A stretch of 64,000 nt of DNA, taken from NCBI RefSeq assembly GCF_000972845.2, contig NC_040013.1, forward strand, positions 10,194,061-10,258,060, read 5' to 3'. Positions 30,401-43,000 of the stretch are shown here, one piece after another. This stretch comes from Larimichthys crocea. Lineage: Eukaryota > Chordata > Actinopteri > Sciaenidae. Below the pieces are notes generated by a model. The model saw only the letters and a list, made by a program, of their open reading frames with translations, was not told where the DNA came from and did not search any database. The translations under genes were made by a program, and so were the position numbers. Each line of letters opens with the position of its first letter. The first letter of the stretch is position 1.

Positions 30401-33400
30401 ACAGTGACATACCTATTTAAAGAAGTCTGGAAAATGCTGGAAATATCAATAATAATTTAATAGGAAACAGAGCTTGAAAGTATCTCAGTCTTCCTGATTG
30501 AATTTGTGCTTAAAACATATCTCTGGCCAACGTCACTTAAATGTTCTCATTGGTGTTCATTATATCAATCGATTCTGACCAAAATCTCCACAAAGTAGCT
30601 CTGTGGAGTTACTTTCCTGCATGTGTACAGATCCTTTAAATGTAGTCATAATGAAATTCTGCTCAGAATCATGTGAATGATAATATAATAATAATAATTG
30701 TGATGAACAAAGTTGGCAGCAATTTAATTTGACAGTGTACCATGTACCATGAGGTGTGTGTCATGCCTGGGTCATCTGACTAAATGGCCTCCTCAGGCAC
30801 ATGGTGTTGATGCACATCCACATCATCAGGTCCTGTCATTTTAAGCCCCATCAGACAGGCTGGAAGCCACAGTTAATACACTTTTACATTTACCGCAGCT
30901 CATGTTTTGTTGACCAATTGTTGATGTCACCCTGCTTCCAGACGACCGTTCCCTGCCGGGGACAGGGTGACCTTTAATGGGAAGGACTGTCTGTGTCAAT
31001 ACTGTGTCGAGCCCATGTCTCCAGGACCAAAGGACATCCTGGGCTCTAGTAGTAAGTAGACATCGTCTGTTAAACACATGCACACAGATTTATTACACAG
31101 GAAGACATTATTATTCACATGATGCTATTTTGGCTTCCACAGAGAAATGGCTTTTTAAAAAAGTGAAAGTGGAATACTTGAAGAAATCTTTAAAACATTT
31201 CAGAAAAACAACTTAATAAAAGTTTGGAAGAACAAGCTTCCAGAAATGATTCATGCATGACATTTAGTGTAACTGTGATATTTCTGCTGTGAAAAATATC
31301 TTTCAGGTCTACATCAGTCATCTTGCCCACACATTATTAGCATAATTCTAATTGAATACCGTCCAAAAGGTTCAAATCACTTCAAAAGTTTAAAACTTAT
31401 AAACATAGGATCATGAACATTAACCTCATCAGTCATTGCAAACTTGTGCCAAACACTGCTCAAACCAATATCACTTAACCAATACTAAAAGAGAAGGTTT
31501 TCACAGTTCCAAAAATGTCAGACTGAACGTTGTTGTTCTTGTTGTTTAAAACCAACCACAATACATCCACAAATATTTCTGTTTTATGAAATGGTGTTGC
31601 TGCAAAACAGTCTTGGGTTTGAAAAGTTCACTCAATAATACCTTCTAGAGACTTAAAGGAATAGTTTAACATTTGGGGAAAATGTGCTAACATATGACAG
31701 TAAAGTATAGCAGAAGATACTTTGCAAGGAGCACTCCTGCAACCCAGTTAAGCTTGAAGACTGAATGATGTAGAGGTATCATTCAGGGAGTTCCTCCAAC
31801 TCTCTCTCCTCTTCTCTTTAATCGCAGCAGTGTTCGACCAGCCATGCTCCTTTATGAATAACACCAAGATAGGCCTTGCTAAATAATGCATGGCCATGCA
31901 TTTCCATTGCTCTATCACAGAGAATGTGCAGCCCTCAAACCCCTCATCTTCCAACTCCTCTTCTCATCATCCCTCTTTCACTTTCCTCTTGTCCTCTTCC
32001 TGTTCTTGCTCTCTTTCTTTCTCCCACTCTCTCACCCCCACTAGTCTCTCTGTTGGCGTTTGAAGAGCTTTTAGACAAGGTCACCTATAAATAAGGCATG
32101 CTGATTCTCCTCACGTCATCATTGCAACCTCGTTATGCCTTATGGAGTTATCATCCCCTGTGGTTGCAGTGGGCTCTGTGTTGCTTTCATCCTCTATTCA
32201 TTAAAGAAGAGATGACAAGATGATTGTTCTTTGTAGAACCTCTTACACTTTTAGAGAATCCTACTAGTATATGGATGAAGCTTTTAAAGCAATGGTAAGA
32301 AAGATGTGGATGATAGAAAGAGACAGCTGTCAGGACATTGTTAGTTACCCTCTATCACCATCTAGTGTCTTGGGTCATAGCTGACAACTCTGAATGCAAT
32401 AATTTACCCCCCGGTTAATATTGTGAGCCCATTAAAGAGCCCATAAAACTGTATATATGTGCTTTTAAATACCAAAAGCCATCTCAATGTAGTTTTACAT
32501 TTCCTCTCTTAGGCTTCCCTCAAGGGCCCCAGCAAGAACAGGTCATTCTGTGTTGTGGTTTGTTTTTGTTAATATTAATGAGCCTCTCTTCTGATTGCCT
32601 GACTCTTTTCTGAGTGATGCATGCTCAACAGACAGTTGTGTGGGCTGTGGTGGGAGCATGGCTGAGGGCGATAACTGTATAGTTGTGACATCAAAATCTT
32701 ATGGAAATCCTGATGGCTTGTTTAAGGGCACTATACTGAATACAGGCTGTGTACATTTCTCCATGGATTGAGCATTTTGATACTATCACAGATTTTATAT
32801 ATGACCTAGACCTGCTTCATAACAAAAAAATATATAGAAATTTAACTTTCTACAATATGGGACCTTTAAAGGCTGTATGTAATTCACTCTACAGGTATTT
32901 CCTTGGTCTCTTTTTGTATTTTCTTCTAGTTTTCTTTTCTTCTACCACTTTTATTTCTTTTTTAAGCCATGCTACTTTTGTTTTTCACAGATTGTGCAGG
33001 ATGTGGTCGAGACATTAAAAACGGGCAGGCTCTTTTAGCACTGGACAGACAGTGGCATCTGGGCTGTTTTAAGTGTAAGGCCTGCAGCAAAGTGCTGACT
33101 GGGGAGTACATCAGCAAGTAAGCAGCTCATATCCCCTATAATTACAGGCTGCATAAGGTCCACATACAATATGATATTTTACTGCCAAGTCCCTGGTGTT
33201 GAGATATGCCTCTCTCCACTCAGGGATGGCGCCCCCTACTGTGAGAAGGACTATCAGATCCATTTTGGAGTTCAGTGTGAGGCGTGTCATCAGTTCATTA
33301 CAGGGAAGGTGCTCGAGGTAAGACACACACATCCCACTCTTCAACGTTAACAACCCTCTGATTGGCTCCCCAGCGCAGACAGATGTTTCTCTGTACAGCC

Positions 33401-36400
33401 AGCTATCTGATGTGGAATTTATAATATGCATCTGTAAACAGACAATTAAGGTTACACCTAGATTTCTTGTGAATCCTGCTTAAGGTAAGTTTGAAAGATT
33501 TCTAAAGGACCAAATATTTTCACTTGAATTTGAGTCCTTAAGGTTCATTTAGGAACTACAAGTACAGCAGATACATATGGAAAGTATGCTCACACTTTAT
33601 GTGGATTTACATATTGCACGTAGGAATACGTTCATTGTTAAGACATTTTGTTGTAGTTGCTTGTAATATCTATATTATGCTTCCCATATGAAATTGTAAA
33701 ATGTAGTCTTATAATCTGCAGTGTAATCTTGTCACTGACATGACTGTAGTAACTAAAAGATGAATTCTTAGCAGATTTTTCCAACTCTGCCTAAATAAAC
33801 ATGCTTGTGCATACTCAATACAAGCTTGCTCTGCTGCAAATTATATAAATATTACATAAGACACCTAATGTGATTTGACATTTAGGAAGTGATCATTATT
33901 CATTAATGCTGTATGTCATGCAGCTGTTATGAAACTCTTATCAACATTGCCTGAGCCGAGTTTATCAGCTGCACCTCTGTCCTTGACACTCTCTCTGCTC
34001 ACTGGTCTCTTGAACGAGTGCTATCCTGTTTGTCCTGCAGACACTGACCCAATCAGACACTGAGTTATGTGTCACTTAATAGTACGAAAATGTCACTGCT
34101 AGCCAGCCAGTCAGGCTTACAGTAATCCAGCACTAAGGCAGGCCTTTATGACAATAAGCAAAGGCCTCTGCATCTCCCCCCTGAGCTGCTGCCAGTGGAT
34201 CCGTGGGGCCAAAGGCATCGCAGCCAGTCTGATAGTCAAATCAGTGACCCAAGACCCAGGTCAAATACTGTATAGCTCTTGGTGGGTTTGCATTTTGTCT
34301 GCGCCACTGGGAGTGCAATGTGAATGGCTTATTAAAGCAGGTGTAATTAATGCAGCTATTAAAAGTGGAGAGAAATAGGGAGAGTATTTAATGGCATACT
34401 ACACATATAGCATAAGTACCTTTATTATCCCTGAGAGAGATATTCATTTTTACATTATACGTGAGGAGAGTGTTGGGTAGGAGGTTCTATGAAGTGTCTA
34501 CTGTAGTCCCTTTGTAGACTTTTTAATATAGGAGAATGTAAAATGCAAATATTAGTCAGAGGCTCCATATCTCTGAGTGGCCACTTGCCAGCTGAAATGG
34601 CACTGAGGGTTTTTATACAGCATTTCATTTGGGTATTTATCACCCGGTCAAAAGCGCATAGGCTTCATAATGGTGCACTCTGAATACAAAGTGCCACATC
34701 AGTGTAGATGGAAATTCAGGTTCTCTAGCCTTCAGATCATTTTATCGGATTGCGTCGTGTGGGTTATCGCAAAGAGGAGCACTCAGATATCTGGAGCCAG
34801 GTTGACTGTGTCAAATAGGAACAAATATGAACAAAACAATCTTGCAATCTAAGGTCTAAAAGAATACAACTGGACTGTTTTTCACAATCCCACATAAACT
34901 GTGGAGAGACACTTTATTTACAGGAAGCCTGCACACCCGTTTGAGGGAAAAACATTCACTAACAGCTGCCCAGTGCCACAATTTCCTCAACATTTGTTAT
35001 TGAAAGGTTGCGAAAGCAGTTACCGGCACACAGGATCTGATGAAACTATCCCTTGCACTATCAGAGTTTGGGTGTTAAAGGAAGGAAATGTAGCTATGGT
35101 GTATTTCCTGGAAGTCACGGCTCCGCTTCACTTGCTTTACTGCAGGCTTCATCGATCTTCATTTTCCTGTGATGTCAAGTCTGTCTTGTGCACTTTTCCA
35201 GGCGGGAGATAAGCACTACCACCCCAGCTGTGCGAGATGCAGCAGGTGCAATCAGATGTTCACAGAAGGAGAAGAGATGTATCTGCAAGGTGAGCAGACC
35301 TACCTGTACTGTCATTGGCGCATTCAAATGTCACTCTACTTTTGGTTAATTTTTAACTAAAACTGAATGATTGCAGTATGCATTAAGTATCGCTTAGGGA
35401 CCTTTAAAAGTCCTGTGTTTTAGATTTAGGGTGGTTTATTTACAGAATATGCACAATTATTAATTAATTATTAGTGTATAATCACCTGAAAATAAAAAGT
35501 TTGCCCTGTTGAACCGTCATTTTTCTTCAGTAGCCTAGAACACACTAGCTTTAAAGTACGCATTTCACGTTTTTCGTGTGCTTTGATGCCACCATAGCTT
35601 CTCCTTCACCTGAGGAAGGAGAGGGTGAGGTGACAGGGTTGCAATCCAAGACTACTAAATCCTACACTCTTTAAACTCACTAAATTTGTCACCCACTGTA
35701 TATACAGCATACAGTATCCTCAATATGAACATATTTTTATTAATAAAAAACAATCTGTTTCAGGACATCCTTATGTTGTTTTTAATGTATTTTCTCCCTC
35801 TTCCTCATCAGGATCAACAGTCTGGCATCCTGGCTGCAAGAACACCACTAGAACAGAGGAAAGACACAGGGAGCGGGTAGGAATTTGGGTGTCACTGACT
35901 CCATTGTCCATGACTTTGTTTTGACTGAAAGCACCTTTCTGTTCATGTCCCATGACAGTGTTTTACTGGGAAAGGTAGAAATTCGGAATATATAACAAGC
36001 GAACCTGCATAGGCTGTTATCGCTTCCTCGCTGAAATGTTAAACCTTAACCTACTGTGGTTTAAATTATTTGCCTATTGAGGCAGTGTGGCTTTGTGTGT
36101 GTGTGTGTGTGCCTTTGCATGTGTGTGTGTGTGCGTGGCGTATATATTTTTGTTCATGTGCATATTTACATGTCGACATGTTCGCCTTGATGTATGTGTG
36201 AACTGTGAGTCGGGCTGGAGAAGCACAACCCCTGTGTGATGTCCTGTGAACCCCCCTCTCCCTTCCTCCACAGCTATTGCCTCCGTCCCTCTTATTCCTC
36301 CAAAAAACAGAAAGGCAGGTACTGTATTCGCTATTGGCTATGAGATGGCATCATCCTGTGTTCCACCATATACATAGGACACGATGCACTGTATGCTGCC

Positions 36401-39400
36401 ATCTGCTGGAGACAGCCTGCAGTGCCCTCTCTGTGTGTCATATGGAGCCATTCAGTCTTGTCTTTGAACACCTTAGACTACGCTCATATCAAGCATGAGA
36501 CAAAGATGTGCACAAATTTGGAGGAGCAGACAATAGCACAGATGATGAATTTGTCTTTTCCAAAATCCCCATTTACCCATTAGGTGACAAACTCATTTAA
36601 TTATGCTACATTCAGGCCTGCTGCTGCCATCCAAACTCTTCATTTCCCATAAACAGGCATGAGGTTCTTAAGAACATAAAATCACAGCGCTAAAGCACTC
36701 ATTCACTTTGCAAATTAGCAAATGAATGACCTAATCATAAGACGACATGCTAGTATTTCAAAGTACTTCATGGAATTAATTAATGAAACGCAAATACAGG
36801 GTTTGCAATTCCCTCTCATCGCTCATACAGTATAAAAGCCAAACCAGTGTAATGTTGGAGTGCTTTGGGTAAAAATCACGGTGACATGCAGATGGCAGGG
36901 GGGCTGTGGATCATGGGAGAGACAGATGTTGTTGTGACTAACAGCCGCTTATGTGTGTTTTCTTTTCACAGCCTACGAGGTCGTCATCCGAAAGTATTTG
37001 TTCCAGACCTGGTTCAAGCATACCTGGCTCACCGGGTCACACGATCTATGTAAGAAATGCTACGGACTTATATGTCTAAATAGATTGTTCTGATACAGAT
37101 TATCTAGTCAGACATTCCCTTTTTGACAATTACACCTTGTTCAGTAATAGTAACTTTTGTTACAGTGGTAATCTCCATTTATCCTTGTGTGTGTATGCAT
37201 GTGTGTCTTTATTTGTCTCCCTAGGCAAAAGTAGACAATGAGATCCTTGATTACAGAGACCTAGCTGCCATTCCAAAAGTTAAAGCCATTTATGACATTG
37301 AGCGCCCTGATCTTATTACCTATGAACCTTTGTACACGACCTCCCTGGATGAGAGAGAGGAGAGACGAGAGAGTGTGGGAGAGGTAAACACACAGACCGC
37401 ATGCATCTTCTCCTGCATGCACGCCATCTTTGCACATACACTACTGTGCATTAAGAGAAATACTCCTCAAAGAAAGTTTTCCACTAGTATGATTTTCATT
37501 CCTCATGAAAAAGGATTCTTTACTGGTGGCATGAGATATTTCATGCTGTAAATAAAAGTCGCTATGCAGCACTGAACTTGTTTGTCCCTCACAGCTCCAC
37601 GCTGCCAGGAGGGAGCGCTCCCCCTTGCCCGATGACAAGGTAAGATATGTCACAGTGTGCTGATGATGATAAATGTTACAAAATGGCAAAGAAAAGAACA
37701 GAGGTGTTCATCATATAAAAGAGAAACCATGTGCGTTGTTGGTACAGCTTGCAAAAATGTGGACGATCAGCAAATAGTCCATTCTCAGTCCTGGTACAGA
37801 GTGGTGTTATTTAAAGCCTGATGCCACATCTGTTACCGCTGATGTATTTATGTCTGGCTCTCTGGGCTTCTTTTGCCTCCATGGAGCATTCTAATAACAT
37901 CTACATAACCTTGTCTTGTTTCAAAGAATATGTTTAAAACAAAGTTATAATTCAGACTCGTTTGATTCTTCCTAGTCCTCAAGAAATATGTCGCCAACCC
38001 CACCCGGAGAGGTGAGAATATCATTTTGTCAAATTCACTGCCCCCCTGTATGCGATGTAAATGCTCTATGTATTCTCATTCATCCTAGCAGTTTGTGTAA
38101 TAACATGCGTGTATGTGTTGCAGGGCTCTTACGACAGGAGGGAACGCATCCTCCAAAGGTCCACCAGTCAGGGCTCCATAGGATCACCAGTTTATAATCG
38201 CCATGGTTACACCCCCACATTGTCACGATCGCCACAGCATTTTCACAGGCCAGGTGAGTATTTAAAAAGACTGTTTTGAGTGTGTGCGTTTGTACGTGTT
38301 TGTTGGCGCATCTATATTGTTACAGTGTTTGTGATCAAATCAGTGATTTCAGGGTTTTTATGAGGTGAATCGATGAGATCTTTACTGGTTCACAGAGCAG
38401 CAGCAAAACACTGTGGATAAGTTCACTGACCCTCCACCTTAAGGTTCTCCCTTCCCACCTTCTGACCACTTTAAAGGGGAACTTCATCAAAATTGACTTT
38501 GGGTTGTTATGTTATTGATTTTTCTTCTTGTAAAACTTTGTAACACTTGGTTTGACATTATGGACTCTTGCAGAATAACAACCTCAAACTCAATTTTGCA
38601 CCTCTAACAGCACAATTTCTTTTTGCTATTCTTTCCATTAAAGAAGTTTGATTTTAAAGTGGAATACTTTTCCTTGTTTCCCCTTGTTCATCTTAAATAC
38701 GCCTTACCTCTCACTTGAGGTGTTTTTTATTTCCTCTTTTCAACATTTGATTCCTGTATATCTTCCGTTTCTTTTGTCCCTCACCTTCTCACCTTCTATC
38801 TCCTCCTCCAAATCGTCCACCTCTGCTGCCTGGTCCTGGGGTTTTGTCCCCTGTCTCACACCCTCCCTCCCTGCAGAGGCTCTGACAGGCATGCAGAAGC
38901 TCTGCTCCTCCCTGTGCAGTAACAGTGTGGGCTCCAGAAATAGTGACTCCCGCCCCACCTCCCCTTTCAGACACCACTTCCTGCCCCATAGCCAAGGTAA
39001 GGGCCCCACTCCACTTTTCACTGCCCCCCCTCCCCTCAAGGCAACACACCATTTCCATCATCACCTGGGATGTCACGTCCCGTCAGTGCCCCATCTGTCA
39101 TTCTGGATCCATGGCCGATACTCATTCTCATTCTCTGCCATCCTGAATGGTCAAACCCATGTCTTGGTCAAACCCAGCCAAGGCACGGATTCTTCACTAA
39201 CTTGCATGTACCTATTCGCCCTTTGTCTTAAACAACCTTTACCAAAATAGCTGAAGGGCGTTTTGTGTTTGCAGTTTTGCATGCTTAGGACTCCTTAGTA
39301 ATCCAAATCCAGTATCCAAACTGACAGTTCTCCAAATGTTGTATGATGGATGACTCTTTTGCCTTGTCAGAATAAGTCTCTAGACTGTAGTAGACTTTAA

Positions 39401-39926
39401 GGCTGAGAACAAAAAGAAAGGTTTTGTAATATAAGTTTGCCGTTGCATGCTGAGTTGAACTTTTTAACCATGAGCTGTTATTGAAGCATGGATTTATATT
39501 ACACAACAGACTAACTAAACATTGTATTTCATGACTCATAACACATCACTCAAGCATTTAATCTCGCTATTTTTAAACTCTGCTGGTTTGATGCGCTTAA
39601 CATCTTGCACACGCAGCTCCATTAACGGCATCTTATCAAAACCAACCAGAATGTCTCCCATGTTCACAAAATGACTTCAGCTGATCCCGTTGGTCCCTGT
39701 GTGTTGCACCGTTCAGACTGTGGTTCCCCTAGTATCCCTGCTTATGTTCTGTTCTTGGTTCTTCTCACTGGAGGCACTGACCCGCCAAGTGGCCGGAGCT
39801 CCCCCCTCCCGCTCAGGCCCGACAGCCGGCCGGTCACCCCACCTCTCTCTCAGACCCCTAAACATTTCCACCTCCCAGGTAGGAGCTGGAGCGCACCCTG
39901 TCACTGCTCGTCCCTAGTTTCTCTTC

Positions 39927-40024
<98 letters not shown>

Positions 40025-43000
40025 ATACTCCATTTGGAATCAGCTTTTGCTTTTTCCCCTCTTCTCTCACAACTATACAGATGTATCACAGGAAAAGGCC
40101 GAAATTCAGTGTAATCCATCTGCGTCATTGCTTGGTTTTGAGATGTTTAATAGATTTTTCATTTGTATATTAGAGGCACTCTGTAAATGTCTTTCTGTCT
40201 GTATTTAAATGTTTTCAGATCAGGGGAGCAACATCTACAGAAAACCACCAATCTACAAACAACACGGTACCTTTCCTCTTATAGTATAGCCTGTTTTACA
40301 ACAGTGAAAAATCTCTCTGTCTGAGTACTAATTCAGAGTAATACTCTAGTTAATTATGTTTGTTGATGGGCTCTTTAATGTTTCTGTTAATTAAGTGAAC
40401 GTGTGTATTCATCTAACCATGTAGTCACCCTCAGTGTCAGTGTATGAGCACTGTTTGAAGTCTGTCTCCAATCCTCTCCTGTCTGTCCTGTAGCTTGTTT
40501 TACTGCACTTTATCCATCTTAACAAGTCACAGTAGTAATGTTACAGTCAGCCTTTTCGTAAAGCGAGACTATGTAACTTTTGCTAAGTTGCAACAATTAC
40601 ACGATAATGACATTTCATTTTCTAAGAGTCATTTGTGTGAAAGACCTGACTAAGAGGAGAGGAGTGGCACTACAAGATAGATTTTTGACTATGTTTATTT
40701 TTTTGTTTTGCTTTAGTGATAAATCCATTTAAGTGTTTATCTGTGACTAGAATATAATGTTACAGTAGCACTGTACAGTAACGTCTCAAACTGACTCAAT
40801 AATATCAGTTACACTGTAATATCTATCAGAAGTCTGCAGACATTACCTAACATAAGCAATGGTCATACCAGACCAAGTAAGGCTGTAGCAGCAAAACCAC
40901 TGAGTGAATTTAATTGAACCAGGGTGGGTTACATTGTCTTGCTTTAAAATAGGTCAGAAAAAATATGCCAATGGTGTAAAGATTTCACTTTATTTTGATT
41001 TTCCTTTAATACGTGATGTTTCTCAGAGCAGGTGTAATCTTGCTTGTGCAAGATGTCCCTAAAATCTTCTTTGAAACATCCGTAAAACCTCCCTTACTTA
41101 CCCACTGGCAGTTATTTAGCACTTATTTCAGAAAATTATATTTAAGGCTCTCTTCAATATTCGGTGACTTGTTAGGAAAGAATGTTTTTGCATTATATTT
41201 GACACCTGAATGAGACATGATGAAATGATCCTTAAGCCGGGCTAAGATGTTTACATGTGGTTGAGACTGTGACCCAGACACTGATAGATCAGTTCCCATG
41301 GTTACCAACCTAGATACAGCTGCCATAGCACGCCAAAGCAAGTCTGCTGATGACATCATCAGATCCGCCACCTTCCCCGCTGCCCATGCTCCCTCTCCGG
41401 ATGACAGCTCACGGAGTGAGGGCGACCAATGGCCCTACTCTCTCGCTGTATTAGGTACAGTAGGCTCCTGATGGGCATGCTTGCACCGCTACCTTCTAGG
41501 GGTACAATAAACACCTCACCACAGTCTAACTGTTCTTATTTCTCCCTTCTATCTGCCCCAAAAGCTTAACTGCATCCCTGCTTCACTCCGAGCTTATGCT
41601 ATTATTCAGGCCTTACAGTATTTGTCTTTAAGTTTTGCTTGCACAAAGCAGAAGCGTTCTGTGCTTTCTGTTGCTGCCATATTATTTTCTGCTTGAGGTA
41701 GCATCAGTCTCACCATTTTACGTTCACTTGCTGCACATCATGGGTGCACCAGCTGTAGTGGCACAAATGACCTGGACAGAGATCACTGAGACTGACTTCA
41801 AACTGACTTTTGTCTTGTCTGTCGTACATTGTGCTGTTCTGTGTATTTAACATCCAGCAAAATCTTGACATGAATGATGAAGTGCAAACATCCCATCATG
41901 TCAATGTAGCCAAATATTCCAATAAGTCCCTCTGTTTGTCTGTCTCGTCAACTCTGTCTCACATTTGTGTTCTTCTGTCCACCTATTACCCTATTTCTGT
42001 GTGTTAATACTCGTCACTGCTCTACAGCCAAATGAAGCAGCCATATCTTTCGGGTTTTCTCAAAAACTGAACTGTGGATGAAGCATTTCATCTGGTTGTA
42101 CCATGCAAGATCACGTGAAGCATGGGTTTTCTCCAGAAGTATGTGTTTGTGTCTTTTTATAGGTGTGTACATTTGTGTTTTATGTCATTTTATGGGCTTG
42201 TGTATGGTACCTGCAGGGTCAGAAGGGAGGAGACGATCCAGAGAAGAGGATGAAGAAGAGGCCTTGAAAAGAAAGCAACTCCAGGAGGAACATCTCAGCA
42301 AGGTCAGTGAGATAACCATACCAACATAAACTCATGCATTTGCAACATATCCTCCATTAATCATAAACCTGAGAGCCATACATAAATGTTTTGTGTCCTT
42401 AACGTTCGTGTTAGAGATTGATATTTATCTGTGGATCTAATATAAAGTATGTGAATGTGTGCGTTTGTGTGTAGATTCAATCTGGTTTGGGAAAGCTCAT
42501 TTTGAAGGAGGAGATGGAAAAAGAGCAGATCAGGGAACGTCACGCACGTAGCCTCTCTGCTCAGCGATATGACCCCAAACAGACCAACTGTGACGCAGGT
42601 ACAGAGCAGCTTCATCAGCTAATACGCTCTTGTGTTGTCAGCAATGTACTGCAACACAACATCTGTGCCATACTTGTAAATCTTTGCATTTGTTTTGCTG
42701 TAATATGCCTGAATTTGTGATGATTCGTGACAATATTCACGTTTCAGATCCAACTTCTCCAACCAAAACTAACTCGCTGCCTGGCTATGGAAGGAATGGA
42801 CTGCACCGGGTGAGAGCTCACTCATACTAACATGAAGATAGATGACAATTATACATAGTTATTACAGTTAACTCACATTCTAGTCTTAAATCAACAACAA
42901 TATGCCCATAAGTTAATGTTGATATATTGTTATCTGCTTTCCCACAGCCCCAGTCTACAGATTTCACCCAGTACAACAGCTATGGTGACATGTGTGGAGG

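Noticed and set aside
38472..38640. Possible fish repeat beginning AAAGGGGAACTTCATC
   Set aside because: Only the first words resemble a known repeat head; too little to support a call.
38648..39250. Plus-strand 200-codon open frame
   Set aside because: Runs through an ablim1 intron, the real exon 38877-38996 in a different frame, and the next intron; composition is that of pyrimidine-rich intron DNA.
39926..40024. Regular repeat array that might suggest a CRISPR
   Set aside because: Pure tetranucleotide microsatellite without spacers, in a vertebrate intron.
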